DNA from: an uncultured Altererythrobacter sp.
GTDB taxonomy: Bacteria; Pseudomonadota; Alphaproteobacteria; Sphingomonadales; Sphingomonadaceae
Direction of reading: 5' to 3'
Assembly: GCA_937950385.1 (NCBI GenBank)
Contig: CALFEA010000267.1
Span: forward strand, 1 to 6,874
DNA: 6,874 nt
Below the pieces are notes generated by a model. That model did no database searches. It was not told where the DNA came from and saw nothing but the letters and a program-made list of their open reading frames with translations. Positions 1 to 5,794 of the stretch are shown piece by piece (positions within the stretch are counted from its first letter, which is position 1; each line of letters starts with the position of its first letter). The position numbers and the translations under genes are program-made.

Positions 1-447
1 GTGCCCTATCCTGAGCGCTATGCCGAATGGATTGAGAAGAAACGCAAAGCCTCTGGCCGTATCCCGCGCCGCTACCCCTCAATCGAAGAAGCCTTCGCGC
101 GGATGATAGAGGAAAACTCATATCTAACCGAAGCGCAGGCGCGCCATCTCACCATCCACGGGATCAACCGCAATGAGGATGGCACCTATAGTTGGAAGTT
201 TGATCCGCATCTCAATGTGTGGGGCGTAGAGGATTTGGCCGATGAATTTATGGAGCAAATTTGGGGCGCGATTAGCTGTCCGACCCTATTGCTCTATGGC
301 GCCGATAGCTGGGCGAGCAACCCGGCAAAGGATGGGCGGATAAAGCATTTTAACACAGCCAAAGTGATCGAGTTTGAGAAGGCAGGCCATTGGCTCCATC
401 ACGATCAGTTCGACCGCTGGATCGCGACTTTGAAGGATTTTCTGTAG
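1..447 (+). CDS. alpha/beta hydrolase, C-terminal part (5' end outside window)
   Basis: The frame is open from base 1 to the TAG at 445-447, giving 148 residues. Family members are usually about 280-300 residues, so this is roughly the C-terminal half, and the GTG at base 1 is probably an internal valine. Visible are the cap-like helical segment (about residues 1-85), the late core strand before the acid (SCPTLLLYGADSWASNP, with D102 as the likely catalytic acid), and the terminal histidine motif (EKAGHWLHHDQF, with H130 as the likely catalytic base). The nucleophile elbow (GxSxG) lies upstream of the window. Substrate cannot be told; esterases, epoxide hydrolases and haloalkane dehalogenases share this fold. 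The stop overlaps the GTG start of the next gene by one base, so the two are probably translationally coupled. Confidence 0.85.
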   Translation: MPYPERYAEWIEKKRKASGRIPRRYPSIEEAFARMIEENSYLTEAQARHLTIHGINRNEDGTYSWKFDPHLNVWGVEDLADEFMEQIWGAISCPTLLLYGADSWASNPAKDGRIKHFNTAKVIEFEKAGHWLHHDQFDRWIATLKDFL

Positions 448-1007
448 TGGCTGAATTCTCAAACGAGCTATCGGGCAAGCATATTGCGATGATTGCGGAG
501 CAGCCGATGTTTTTCGTCGCGACCGCTACGCTGACAGGGCGGATCAATCTGTCGCCCAAGGGATATGATGCATTCCGCGTGCTTGGTCCAAAGCGCGTGG
601 CCTATCTCGATCTTGGCGGCTCGGGCAATGAAACTCATGCGCATTTGGCCGATGATGGGCGGATCACCATCATGTTCAACAATTTCCAGCAGCCGGCCAA
701 TATCCTGCGCATCTATGGGCGCGGCGTGCCGGTATTGCCGCAAGATGATGGCTGGGAGAAGCTGGCGGCGCATTTTACCCTGCTGCCCGGCACGCGGCAA
801 ATCTTTGTGATTAATGTTGAAAGCGTGCAGACTAGCTGTGGTTGGGGCGTGCCGAAAATGACCTTTGAGGCAGAGCGGGACACGCTGAAAAAGGCGCATC
901 GCCAGGCCAACCCAGAGGAATGGGCTGCAAAAATGTCCACGCGGATTGCGAGTATTGATGGACTGCCGACCCGCGCCACGGACCGCTATATTGCGGGCGA
1001 TGCGTGA
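447..1007 (+). CDS. pyridoxamine 5'-phosphate oxidase-like FMN-binding split-barrel protein
   Basis: This encodes 186 residues of the PNPOx-like split-barrel flavoprotein group. Recognisable blocks are TGRINLSPKGYDAFRVLG (about residues 30-47), the SGNETHAH segment, the DGRITIMFNNFQQPANILRIYG strand pair, and VQTSCGWGVP near residue 130. These proteins usually bind FMN and reduce or oxidise small molecules; the true substrate here is unknown and it is not the PdxH enzyme of vitamin B6 synthesis. I chose the GTG at 447 because it overlaps the upstream TAG (TAGTG), has a Shine-Dalgarno-like AAGGA at 433-437 nine bases upstream, and gives the expected N-terminus (AEFSNELSGKHIAMIAEQPMF). An in-frame ATG at 390 exists but would overlap the hydrolase by 58 bases. 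No terminator follows directly. Confidence 0.88.
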   Translation: MAEFSNELSGKHIAMIAEQPMFFVATATLTGRINLSPKGYDAFRVLGPKRVAYLDLGGSGNETHAHLADDGRITIMFNNFQQPANILRIYGRGVPVLPQDDGWEKLAAHFTLLPGTRQIFVINVESVQTSCGWGVPKMTFEAERDTLKKAHRQANPEEWAAKMSTRIASIDGLPTRATDRYIAGDA

Positions 1008-1027
1008 TTTTCACCAGCTTTTCTGCA

Positions 1028-1072
1028 TAATAATTAATCACCGGCCTAATAATTAGGCAGATAACGGGTGAT
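1028..1072. promoter_or_regulatory. candidate upstream activator site: direct repeat plus palindrome
   Basis: The nonamer TAATAATTA occurs at 1028-1036 and again at 1047-1055, 19 bp start to start. The second copy is inside a palindrome, GCCTAAT (1044-1050), a central A, ATTAGGC (1052-1058). A wider pair of arms, ATCACC at 1037-1042 and GGTGAT at 1067-1072, brackets the palindrome. The block lies about 80-125 bp upstream of the transcription start predicted from the sigma-54 promoter at 1126-1141, which is where enhancer-binding proteins such as NtrC normally bind. It does not match the enteric NtrC consensus (TGCACC-N-GGTGCA type) well, so the bound protein is uncertain. There is no T-run, so it is not a good terminator for the upstream gene. 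Confidence 0.45.
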
Positions 1073-1125
1073 GCTTCCGACGCTGTTCCGGTCAAAATCG
1101 TTTAGAATCAGTTAACTTCACAAAC

Positions 1126-1141
1126 TGGCACACCCCTTGCT
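1126..1141 (+). promoter_or_regulatory. sigma-54 (RpoN) promoter for glnK-amtB
   Basis: TGGCACACCCCTTGCT matches the -24/-12 consensus TGGCAC-N5-TTGCW. The invariant GG (1127-1128) and GC (1139-1140) are separated by exactly ten bases. The predicted start of transcription is about position 1152, leaving a leader of roughly 37 nt before the glnK ATG at 1189. Sigma-54 control of glnK-amtB by the NtrB/NtrC nitrogen-starvation system is established in many proteobacteria, and this placement fits it. The site is also what argues that glnK starts a new transcription unit separate from the hydrolase and flavoprotein genes upstream. Confidence 0.9.
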
Positions 1142-1188
1142 GATAGCTGAGGGTCGGAAACGGGTCCGGCATGTATCAGGGGGCAAAG

Positions 1189-1527
1189 ATGAAATTCATC
1201 ATCGCCGTTATTAAGCCGTTTAAATTGGATGATGTCCGCGAAGCGCTGGGCAGCATTGGCGTCGCAGGTATGACCATATCAGAGGTCAAAGGGTTCGGCC
1301 GTCAAAAAGGTCAGACCGAAATTTACCGCGGCGCAGAATATTCCACCAATATGCTTCCCAAAGTGAAGCTTGAAATTGCCGCCAGCGACGACATCGCGGC
1401 GCAAGTGGTGGAAACCATTCAAACAACAGCCAACACAGACGCCATCGGTGATGGCAAAATTTTCGTACTCGATCTGGCCGACGCCACTCGCATTCGCACA
1501 GGCGAAGCGGGCGAGACGGCATTGTGA
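1189..1527 (+). CDS. glnK: PII nitrogen regulatory protein GlnK
   Basis: This encodes 112 residues, the standard PII length. PII trimers sense ATP/ADP, 2-oxoglutarate and, through uridylylation, glutamine; GlnK next to amtB blocks the ammonium channel when nitrogen is plentiful. Visible are the N-terminal MKFIIAVIKPFKLDDV strand-helix, the T-loop with FGRQKGQTEIYRGAEY containing uridylylation tyrosine Y51, Q39 (2-oxoglutarate/Mg site), K58, and the ATP-binding C-terminal signature GDGKIFVLDLADATRIRTGE with K90, R101 and R103. The ATG at 1189 was chosen because AGGGGG at 1178-1183 sits five bases upstream and PII proteins begin MK. An in-frame ATG at 1171 would add six residues and lacks a good ribosome site. 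The symbol glnK rather than glnB rests on linkage to amtB and the sigma-54 promoter. Confidence 0.96.
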   Translation: MKFIIAVIKPFKLDDVREALGSIGVAGMTISEVKGFGRQKGQTEIYRGAEYSTNMLPKVKLEIAASDDIAAQVVETIQTTANTDAIGDGKIFVLDLADATRIRTGEAGETAL

Positions 1528-1544
1528 TAACGGGAGCTCACACC

Positions 1545-2942
1545 ATGAAACGTACTTTCTATTCATTCGGCGCGCTGGCCCTAGGCGGCCTAGCCGCGGC
1601 CCAGCCAGCTCTTGCTGCACCGGCAGCAGAGGCCGCTGAAGCGGTCGCAGAAATCGCCGAAGTGGCGGCACCGGCTGCCGATATGGTTGGCGGAGGCACT
1701 GCTTATATTCTCAACACGCTGCTGTTTTTGATCGGCGGCTTCTTAGTCATGTGGATGGCGGCTGGGTTCGCCATGCTGGAGGCGGGCCTCGTCCGCGCAA
1801 AGAACACTTCAACGCAGTGTCTCAAGAACATTGGCCTCTATTCAATCGCAGGCCTAATGTTTTGGGTTATCGGCTATAACATTGCTTATCCTGGCTTTGA
1901 CGGCTCTGGTTGGTTCGGCATGGCCGGAACCATCTACGACATGCAGGGCGTTGGCGAAGCGGATTTGGACACAGGTTATTCTGTCGCTTCGGATTGGTTC
2001 TTCCAAATGGTGTTCTGCGCAACCACAGCTTCGATCGTATCGGGCACAGTGGCTGAGCGTGTGAAGATCGTTCCTTTCTTCATCTTCGTCGTTTTGCTGA
2101 CCGGCTTTATCTATCCGGTTGTAGTTAGCTGGGAATGGGGTGCAGGCTCGCTTGACGCGATGGGTTTCTCTGACTTTGCTGGTTCGACTTTGGTTCACTC
2201 GACAGGCGGCTGGGCAGCATTGGTTGGCGCCATCATCATCGGGGCGCGCTCTGGCCGCTATGGCAAGGATGGCAAGGTCAATGTCTTCCCCGGCGCGAAC
2301 ATTCCGCTCGCGACTTTGGGTACTTTCATCCTGTGGCTCGGCTGGTTCGGCTTTAACGGTGCATCGCAGCTTGCGATGGGAACCATCGGCGATGTGTCGG
2401 ATGTCTCCAAGATCTTCGTAAACACCAATATGGCTGCCGCTGGCGGCGTGGTAACTGCGATTGTCTTCACATTGATCCGCTACAAAAAGGCCGACGTGAC
2501 CATGGCTCTGAACGGCGCGCTTGCCGGTCTGGTTTCGATCACCGCTGAACCGCTTGCACCGTCTGTAGGCTCTTCGATCCTTATCGGTGCGGTTGGCGGC
2601 CTGATCGTGGTGTTCACCGTTCCACTGCTCGACAAGCTGAAAATTGACGATGTGGTTGGCGCCATTCCGGTTCACCTGTTCGCAGGCATCTGGGGTACTC
2701 TGGCAGTTGCTTTCAACACACAGTCTGAAGTGGATGGCGTTACGCTCACCATGGGTCAGCAGTTCGGTGTCCAAGGCATCGGCGTCGCGGTCACCGCGGT
2801 GTTTGTATCGGCAGCATCAGCGATTGTCTGGCTTGCCCTGAAGCACACCATCGGTGTCCGCCCAACTGAAGAAGAAGAGTTGGCCGGCCTCGACCAAGTG
2901 GAGATCGGGGTGGAAGCCTACCCTGAGTTCGCTCGGACTTAA
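1545..2942 (+). CDS. amtB: ammonium transporter (Amt family channel)
   Basis: This encodes 465 residues of an inner-membrane trimeric channel conducting NH3/NH4+. The start is the ATG at 1545 with GGAG eight bases upstream; 17 nt separate it from glnK. A signal peptide (about residues 1-24, ending PALA) is followed by an Ala/Glu-rich stretch to about residue 47, then around eleven membrane helices. Pore residues can be placed: the twin histidines H218 (DFAGSTLVH) and H377 (IPVHLFAGIWG), D210, W198 (WEWGAG) and F157 (FFQMVF). With a constant offset of 50, the first half lines up with E. coli F107, W148, D160 and H168. The motifs MLEAGLVRAKNT and the cytoplasmic tail EEEELAGLDQVEIGVEAYPEF resemble the cyanobacterial and plant AMT1-type clade more than enteric AmtB. 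The tail is the region that communicates with GlnK. Confidence 0.96.
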   Translation: MKRTFYSFGALALGGLAAAQPALAAPAAEAAEAVAEIAEVAAPAADMVGGGTAYILNTLLFLIGGFLVMWMAAGFAMLEAGLVRAKNTSTQCLKNIGLYSIAGLMFWVIGYNIAYPGFDGSGWFGMAGTIYDMQGVGEADLDTGYSVASDWFFQMVFCATTASIVSGTVAERVKIVPFFIFVVLLTGFIYPVVVSWEWGAGSLDAMGFSDFAGSTLVHSTGGWAALVGAIIIGARSGRYGKDGKVNVFPGANIPLATLGTFILWLGWFGFNGASQLAMGTIGDVSDVSKIFVNTNMAAAGGVVTAIVFTLIRYKKADVTMALNGALAGLVSITAEPLAPSVGSSILIGAVGGLIVVFTVPLLDKLKIDDVVGAIPVHLFAGIWGTLAVAFNTQSEVDGVTLTMGQQFGVQGIGVAVTAVFVSAASAIVWLALKHTIGVRPTEEEELAGLDQVEIGVEAYPEFART

Positions 2943-2966
2943 TTTACCAATTCACCAGTTTGGTGG

Positions 2967-2987
2967 GGGAGAGGACTTTCCTCTCCC
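2967..2987. other. perfect 9-bp hairpin downstream of amtB
   Basis: GGGAGAGGA (2967-2975) and TCCTCTCCC (2979-2987) form a perfect 9-bp stem with a three-base loop, 25 bases after the amtB stop. It is followed by a C/T-rich run without a clear U-tract, so it is a poor terminator by itself. It may protect the 3' end of the glnK-amtB message or slow RNA polymerase before the strong terminator at 3038-3069. The rest of 2943-3037 shows nothing recognisable. Confidence 0.5.
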
Positions 2988-3037
2988 ACCTCTTCCCCGC
3001 CAACACTTGTTCCTCCTGCGGACAAACAAACTATGAT

Positions 3038-3069
3038 GGGCTCGGGCTTAACGCTCGGGCCCCTTTTTT
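3038..3069 (+). terminator. intrinsic terminator of glnK-amtB
   Basis: GGGCTCGGGC (3038-3047) pairs with GCTCGGGCCC (3053-3062) over ten positions, two of them G-U, around the five-base loop TTAAC. Six consecutive T residues (3064-3069) follow after one C. This is a strong Rho-independent terminator for the plus strand. On the minus strand no U-tract follows the stem, so it is not an obvious terminator for the convergent GMC gene. Confidence 0.9.
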
Positions 3070-3086
3070 GTGGGTGTGCTAGGCTT

Positions 3087-3136
3087 CTAGGCTTGGGCGC
3101 GGATAAACTCAGCGCAACGCTCGCCGATCATAATGC
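3087..3136 (-). pseudogene. relic of a GMC oxidoreductase 3' end
   Basis: Read on the minus strand, 3136 to 3087 encodes IMIGERCAEFI-RAQA-stop (TAG at 3089-3087). The intact GMC gene next door ends IMIGERCAEFI-KTSA-stop. The shared nucleotide block is 35 bp (3102-3136 against 3219-3253) with 33 identities. Both differences are synonymous third-position changes (GAG/GAA and CGT/CGC). Nothing upstream of the block is coding in this frame, so only the final 16 or so codons survive. It is either the stub of an older copy or allele of the gene, or one side of a long target-site duplication around the element at 3137-3218. Confidence 0.7.
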
Positions 3137-3218
3137 CCGCATGCTTTAGCGAAAGTGGGAACCGGTTTCGCGCCCGAAAGGATGCGTCACAAAGACGAAA
3201 GCATTATGCGCTGGTTTT
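3137..3218. repeat. 82-bp structured palindromic element between the duplicated GMC ends
   Basis: This 82-bp segment lies exactly between the two 35-bp direct repeats. Outer arms ATGCTTT (3141-3147) and AAAGCAT (3198-3204) are complementary. Inside are GCGAAA/TTTCGC (3149-3154 with 3166-3171) and CGTC/GACG (3185-3188 with 3194-3197), so the segment could fold as a three-way junction. The core around AACCGGTT (3160-3167), within GTGGGAACCGGTTTCGC, recalls the short palindromic intergenic repeats common in alphaproteobacteria; that resemblance is from memory and not checked. It encodes no transposase and would need one supplied in trans if mobile. Its right edge contributes the last four codons and the stop of the intact GMC gene (KTSA). 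Confidence 0.55.
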
Positions 3219-4790
3219 GATAAACTCAGCGCAGCGTTCGCCGATCATAATGCTTGGCGCATTGGTGTTGCCGCTGACGATCTTGGGCATCACGCTGGCA
3301 TCGGCGATCCATAGCCCTTCCACGCCGCGTGTCTTCAGCTTGGTATCCACCACGCTGGCATCATCGCTGCCCATCCGGCACGTGCCGACAGGGTGATAGA
3401 CAGTGTCGGAACGCTCGCGGATCATCGTGTTGAGTGCGGCGTCATCATTTATATCAAATGGGTGGCGGTCGACGGGCGCATAATCCGACAAAGGCGGCGC
3501 CTCTGCAATCCGATGCGAAAGGCGGATGCCCGCGCGCAGGACTGCCAAATCGCGCTCATCATCGAGGAAATTGGGATCAATTTTGGGCGCATCACCCGCC
3601 GCATTTGTGTTCAAACGAACAGTGCCCCGGCTTTCAGGGCGGAGCACGCAGGCATGGAGTGAAAAACCGTGGCCTTTCACTTTTTCGCGGCCATGATCTT
3701 CCAAGACGGCGGGCACGAAATGCCATTGCACATCGGGCGCAGGGCTATCTGGCATAACCGACCAAAACCCCCCTGCCTCAGCATAAGGCGTGGTCATAAT
3801 GCCCTTTTTGGTAAAGCGGTGCTGGATGATTGCTTTGGCCATGCGCCATGTGCCGGTCAGGCTGTCGCCAATGGGGTCGGTTGAGGCGGTTTCCCAGCCG
3901 GAAACATAATCGATATGATCTTGTAAATCGCTGCCGACCGCTGGCTTGTCGAGTGCCACGTCGATGCCATGCTCGGACAAATGTTCGCCCGGGCCAATGC
4001 CGGATAGCATAAGGATTTGCGGGGAATTGAAAGCGCCAGCCGATAGGACCACACCGTGCCTTGCGCGCACAATTTCGGATTTGCCGCCGCGTTTGATGGC
4101 CACGCCTGTCACGCGGCCATCCTCAATCACCAATTTTTCGACCAAAGTGCCGGTGCGAATGTCGAGATTGGCGCGGCCCCTTAATGGCTCCACATAGGCG
4201 CGGCTTGCGGTGCAGCGCTCGCCATCGCGCTGGGTGACTTGATAGATGCCAAAGCCTGCTTGGCTGTCATCATTGAAATCATCATTGCGGGTAAGTTGCA
4301 GCGACGCGGCGCTGTCGACAAAGGCTTTGCTGGTGGGGTTGGGCCATAGCTGGTCGGACACGCCCAGCGGGCCGTCGCCGCCATGGTGTTCATTGCCGCC
4401 GCGCACGTTCCCCTCGGACTTTTTGAAATAGGGCAATACGTCTTCATAGGACCAGCCATCGCAGCCCAGCGCGCCCGCCCAATTGTCGTAATCCCACGCA
4501 TTGCCTCGGATGTAGACCATGGCATTGATCGCGCTGGAACCGCCCAATCCGCGCCCGCGCGGCTGATAGCCTATGCGGCCATTTAATCCCTTTTGCGGGA
4601 CGGTTTCAAACTTGTAATTGGCGCTGTCGGGCAGGAAGGGAAACAGGCCAGGTGTGCGCACGCGGATGCCATTATTGCGCCCGCCCGCTTCCAGCAAACA
4701 GACGGAGGATCGGCCATCTTCAGCCAGCCGCCCGGTCACCGCGCTACCTGCGCTGCCGCCGCCGATGACTACATAATCAAACTCATCCAT
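3204..4790 (-). CDS. GMC family FAD-dependent oxidoreductase (choline/alcohol dehydrogenase-like)
   Basis: This encodes 528 residues. GMC enzymes oxidise an alcohol to an aldehyde using FAD. The N-terminal Rossmann motif is GGGSAG at residues 10-15, with E34 at the end of the second strand (CLLEAGG) for the FAD ribose. GMC signature 1 is GRGLGGSSAINAMVYIRG, and signature 2 is GAFNSPQILMLSGIG. The active-site histidine is H466 in YHPVGTCRMG, paired with N510 in GNTNAP. No secretion signal is seen. The start ATG has AAGGGGA six bases upstream, 26 nt after the hydroxylase stop, so the two are probably co-transcribed. The length fits choline dehydrogenase-like proteins, but no betB, betI or transporter is nearby, so the substrate is open. 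The last four codons (KTSA) come from the edge of a repeat element, while a relic of another end (RAQA) lies just downstream. Confidence 0.93.
   Translation of the reverse strand: MDEFDYVVIGGGSAGSAVTGRLAEDGRSSVCLLEAGGRNNGIRVRTPGLFPFLPDSANYKFETVPQKGLNGRIGYQPRGRGLGGSSAINAMVYIRGNAWDYDNWAGALGCDGWSYEDVLPYFKKSEGNVRGGNEHHGGDGPLGVSDQLWPNPTSKAFVDSAASLQLTRNDDFNDDSQAGFGIYQVTQRDGERCTASRAYVEPLRGRANLDIRTGTLVEKLVIEDGRVTGVAIKRGGKSEIVRARHGVVLSAGAFNSPQILMLSGIGPGEHLSEHGIDVALDKPAVGSDLQDHIDYVSGWETASTDPIGDSLTGTWRMAKAIIQHRFTKKGIMTTPYAEAGGFWSVMPDSPAPDVQWHFVPAVLEDHGREKVKGHGFSLHACVLRPESRGTVRLNTNAAGDAPKIDPNFLDDERDLAVLRAGIRLSHRIAEAPPLSDYAPVDRHPFDINDDAALNTMIRERSDTVYHPVGTCRMGSDDASVVDTKLKTRGVEGLWIADASVMPKIVSGNTNAPSIMIGERCAEFIKTSA
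3219..3253 (-). repeat. 35-bp direct repeat, copy inside the intact GMC gene
   Basis: This is the in-gene partner of 3102-3136: same orientation, 33 of 35 bases identical, 117 bp apart start to start. It encodes the conserved IMIGERCAEFI segment close to the C-terminus of the GMC protein. Confidence 0.85.
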
Positions 4791-4816
4791 TTCGCGTCCC
4801 CTTATTTGCGGGGAAG

Positions 4817-5794
4817 CTAGGCAGGGTTGGAGCTTTGCGCAATTGCGTTGTTTTCAACAACTGAGTTTTGCGGGGCCGTGCCTTTGTGTTTGTGGCTTTG
4901 TGCCCGCCAACGCGAGCGGATCATATCGGAGGTTTCACGGCTGTTATCATGGCTCCAACCCGGCTCGCGCAAAAGGTAGCTGAGTTTGTGCCGCCAAGCC
5001 GCGCGCCAAATATCCTGCGCCATGCCGATCCATTCATGGAAGACCGCCCAGATCAGATTGAAACTGCCGAGCTGTTTGATGATCCCATACCGGATGCGCT
5101 CTTCATCGGTCTCAGCTTCAAACGTGCCGAACATTTTGTCCCAGATGATAAAGACGCCCGCATAATTGCGGTCGAGATAAAGCGGGTTGGTGGCGTGGTG
5201 CACACGGTGGTGGCTGGGCGTATTCATCACAGCCTCAAACCAGCGGGGCATGCGGTTAATGGCCTCTGTATGGATCCAAAATTGATAGATCAGATTGAAC
5301 CCGCCTGCGATGGCGATCATGCCTGGGTGGAAGCCAAGCAGCACCAGCGGCAGTGCAAATAAAAAGCCAAACGTCAGCGATCCGGTCCAGCTTTGCCGAA
5401 GCGCTGTCGACAGATTGTAATGCTGGCTGGAATGGTGGTTCACATGGGCCGCCCACATCCAGCGGATACGGTGGCCTGCGCGGTGGACCCAGTAATATTT
5501 GAGGTCATCGAGCACAAAGCACAGCGGCCAAGCCCACCACACGCTCCACCATTGGTCACCGAAATCAAAGATTCGGTATTCATAGGCGGCGATAAAGATG
5601 GTCAGCGCAAATCCGCCAAGCAGTCCGCCCGCCACGGTGGAGCCAAGGCCGAATGCTAGGCTGACCAGCGTGTCTTTGGGCTCATAGGCTTCTGGTGCAC
5701 GCATCCGCGACCACACCATCTCGATCAGGATAGCGATCACAAACAATGGGACTGCATATTGGGTGGGAGAGAATGAGGGGGCAAGTTCAGGCAT
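4817..5794 (-). CDS. fatty acid hydroxylase / sterol desaturase superfamily membrane protein
   Basis: This encodes 325 residues of a membrane di-iron oxygenase. Histidine clusters expected of the superfamily are all present: H104-x3-H108 (HRAGH), H117-x2-H120-H121 (HVNHH), H175 (FWIHTE) and H196-x2-H199-H200 (HHRVHH), followed by the conserved DRNYAGVFIIWDKMFGTF block. Hydrophobic helices lie around residues 13-29, 43-71, 84-97, 138-172 and 212-219. The tail after about residue 280 is hydrophilic and Ser/Asn/His-rich. Family members hydroxylate or desaturate sterols, fatty acids, alkylglycerols or carotenoids; which applies here cannot be read from sequence. The ATG (5794-5792) overlaps the end of the upstream gene by eight bases (ATGCCTGA), pointing to translational coupling, and the GMC gene follows after 26 nt. 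Confidence 0.92.
   Translation of the reverse strand: MPELAPSFSPTQYAVPLFVIAILIEMVWSRMRAPEAYEPKDTLVSLAFGLGSTVAGGLLGGFALTIFIAAYEYRIFDFGDQWWSVWWAWPLCFVLDDLKYYWVHRAGHRIRWMWAAHVNHHSSQHYNLSTALRQSWTGSLTFGFLFALPLVLLGFHPGMIAIAGGFNLIYQFWIHTEAINRMPRWFEAVMNTPSHHRVHHATNPLYLDRNYAGVFIIWDKMFGTFEAETDEERIRYGIIKQLGSFNLIWAVFHEWIGMAQDIWRAAWRHKLSYLLREPGWSHDNSRETSDMIRSRWRAQSHKHKGTAPQNSVVENNAIAQSSNPA

Noticed and set aside
468..899. A 143-codon minus-strand frame opposite the FMN protein gene
   Set aside because: It is a shadow of a recognisable plus-strand gene, with no ribosome site or family motif.
1171..1188. Upstream ATG as the glnK start
   Set aside because: It would add six residues (MYQGAK) not typical of PII proteins, and the AGGGGG ribosome site falls between the two ATGs at ideal distance from the second.
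1854..2774. A 306-codon open frame on the minus strand inside amtB
   Set aside because: It is antisense to a clear amtB, its translation is rich in charged and rare residues with no family resemblance, and the plus-strand codon pattern explains the lack of stops.
3204..4790. Assignment of the GMC gene as betA (choline dehydrogenase)
   Set aside because: The GMC signatures are shared by many alcohol oxidases, and no betaine-pathway gene is linked, so a specific symbol is not supported.
4868..5362. A 164-codon plus-strand frame opposite the hydroxylase
   Set aside because: It is antisense to a gene with all its histidine boxes intact; the translation resembles no protein family.
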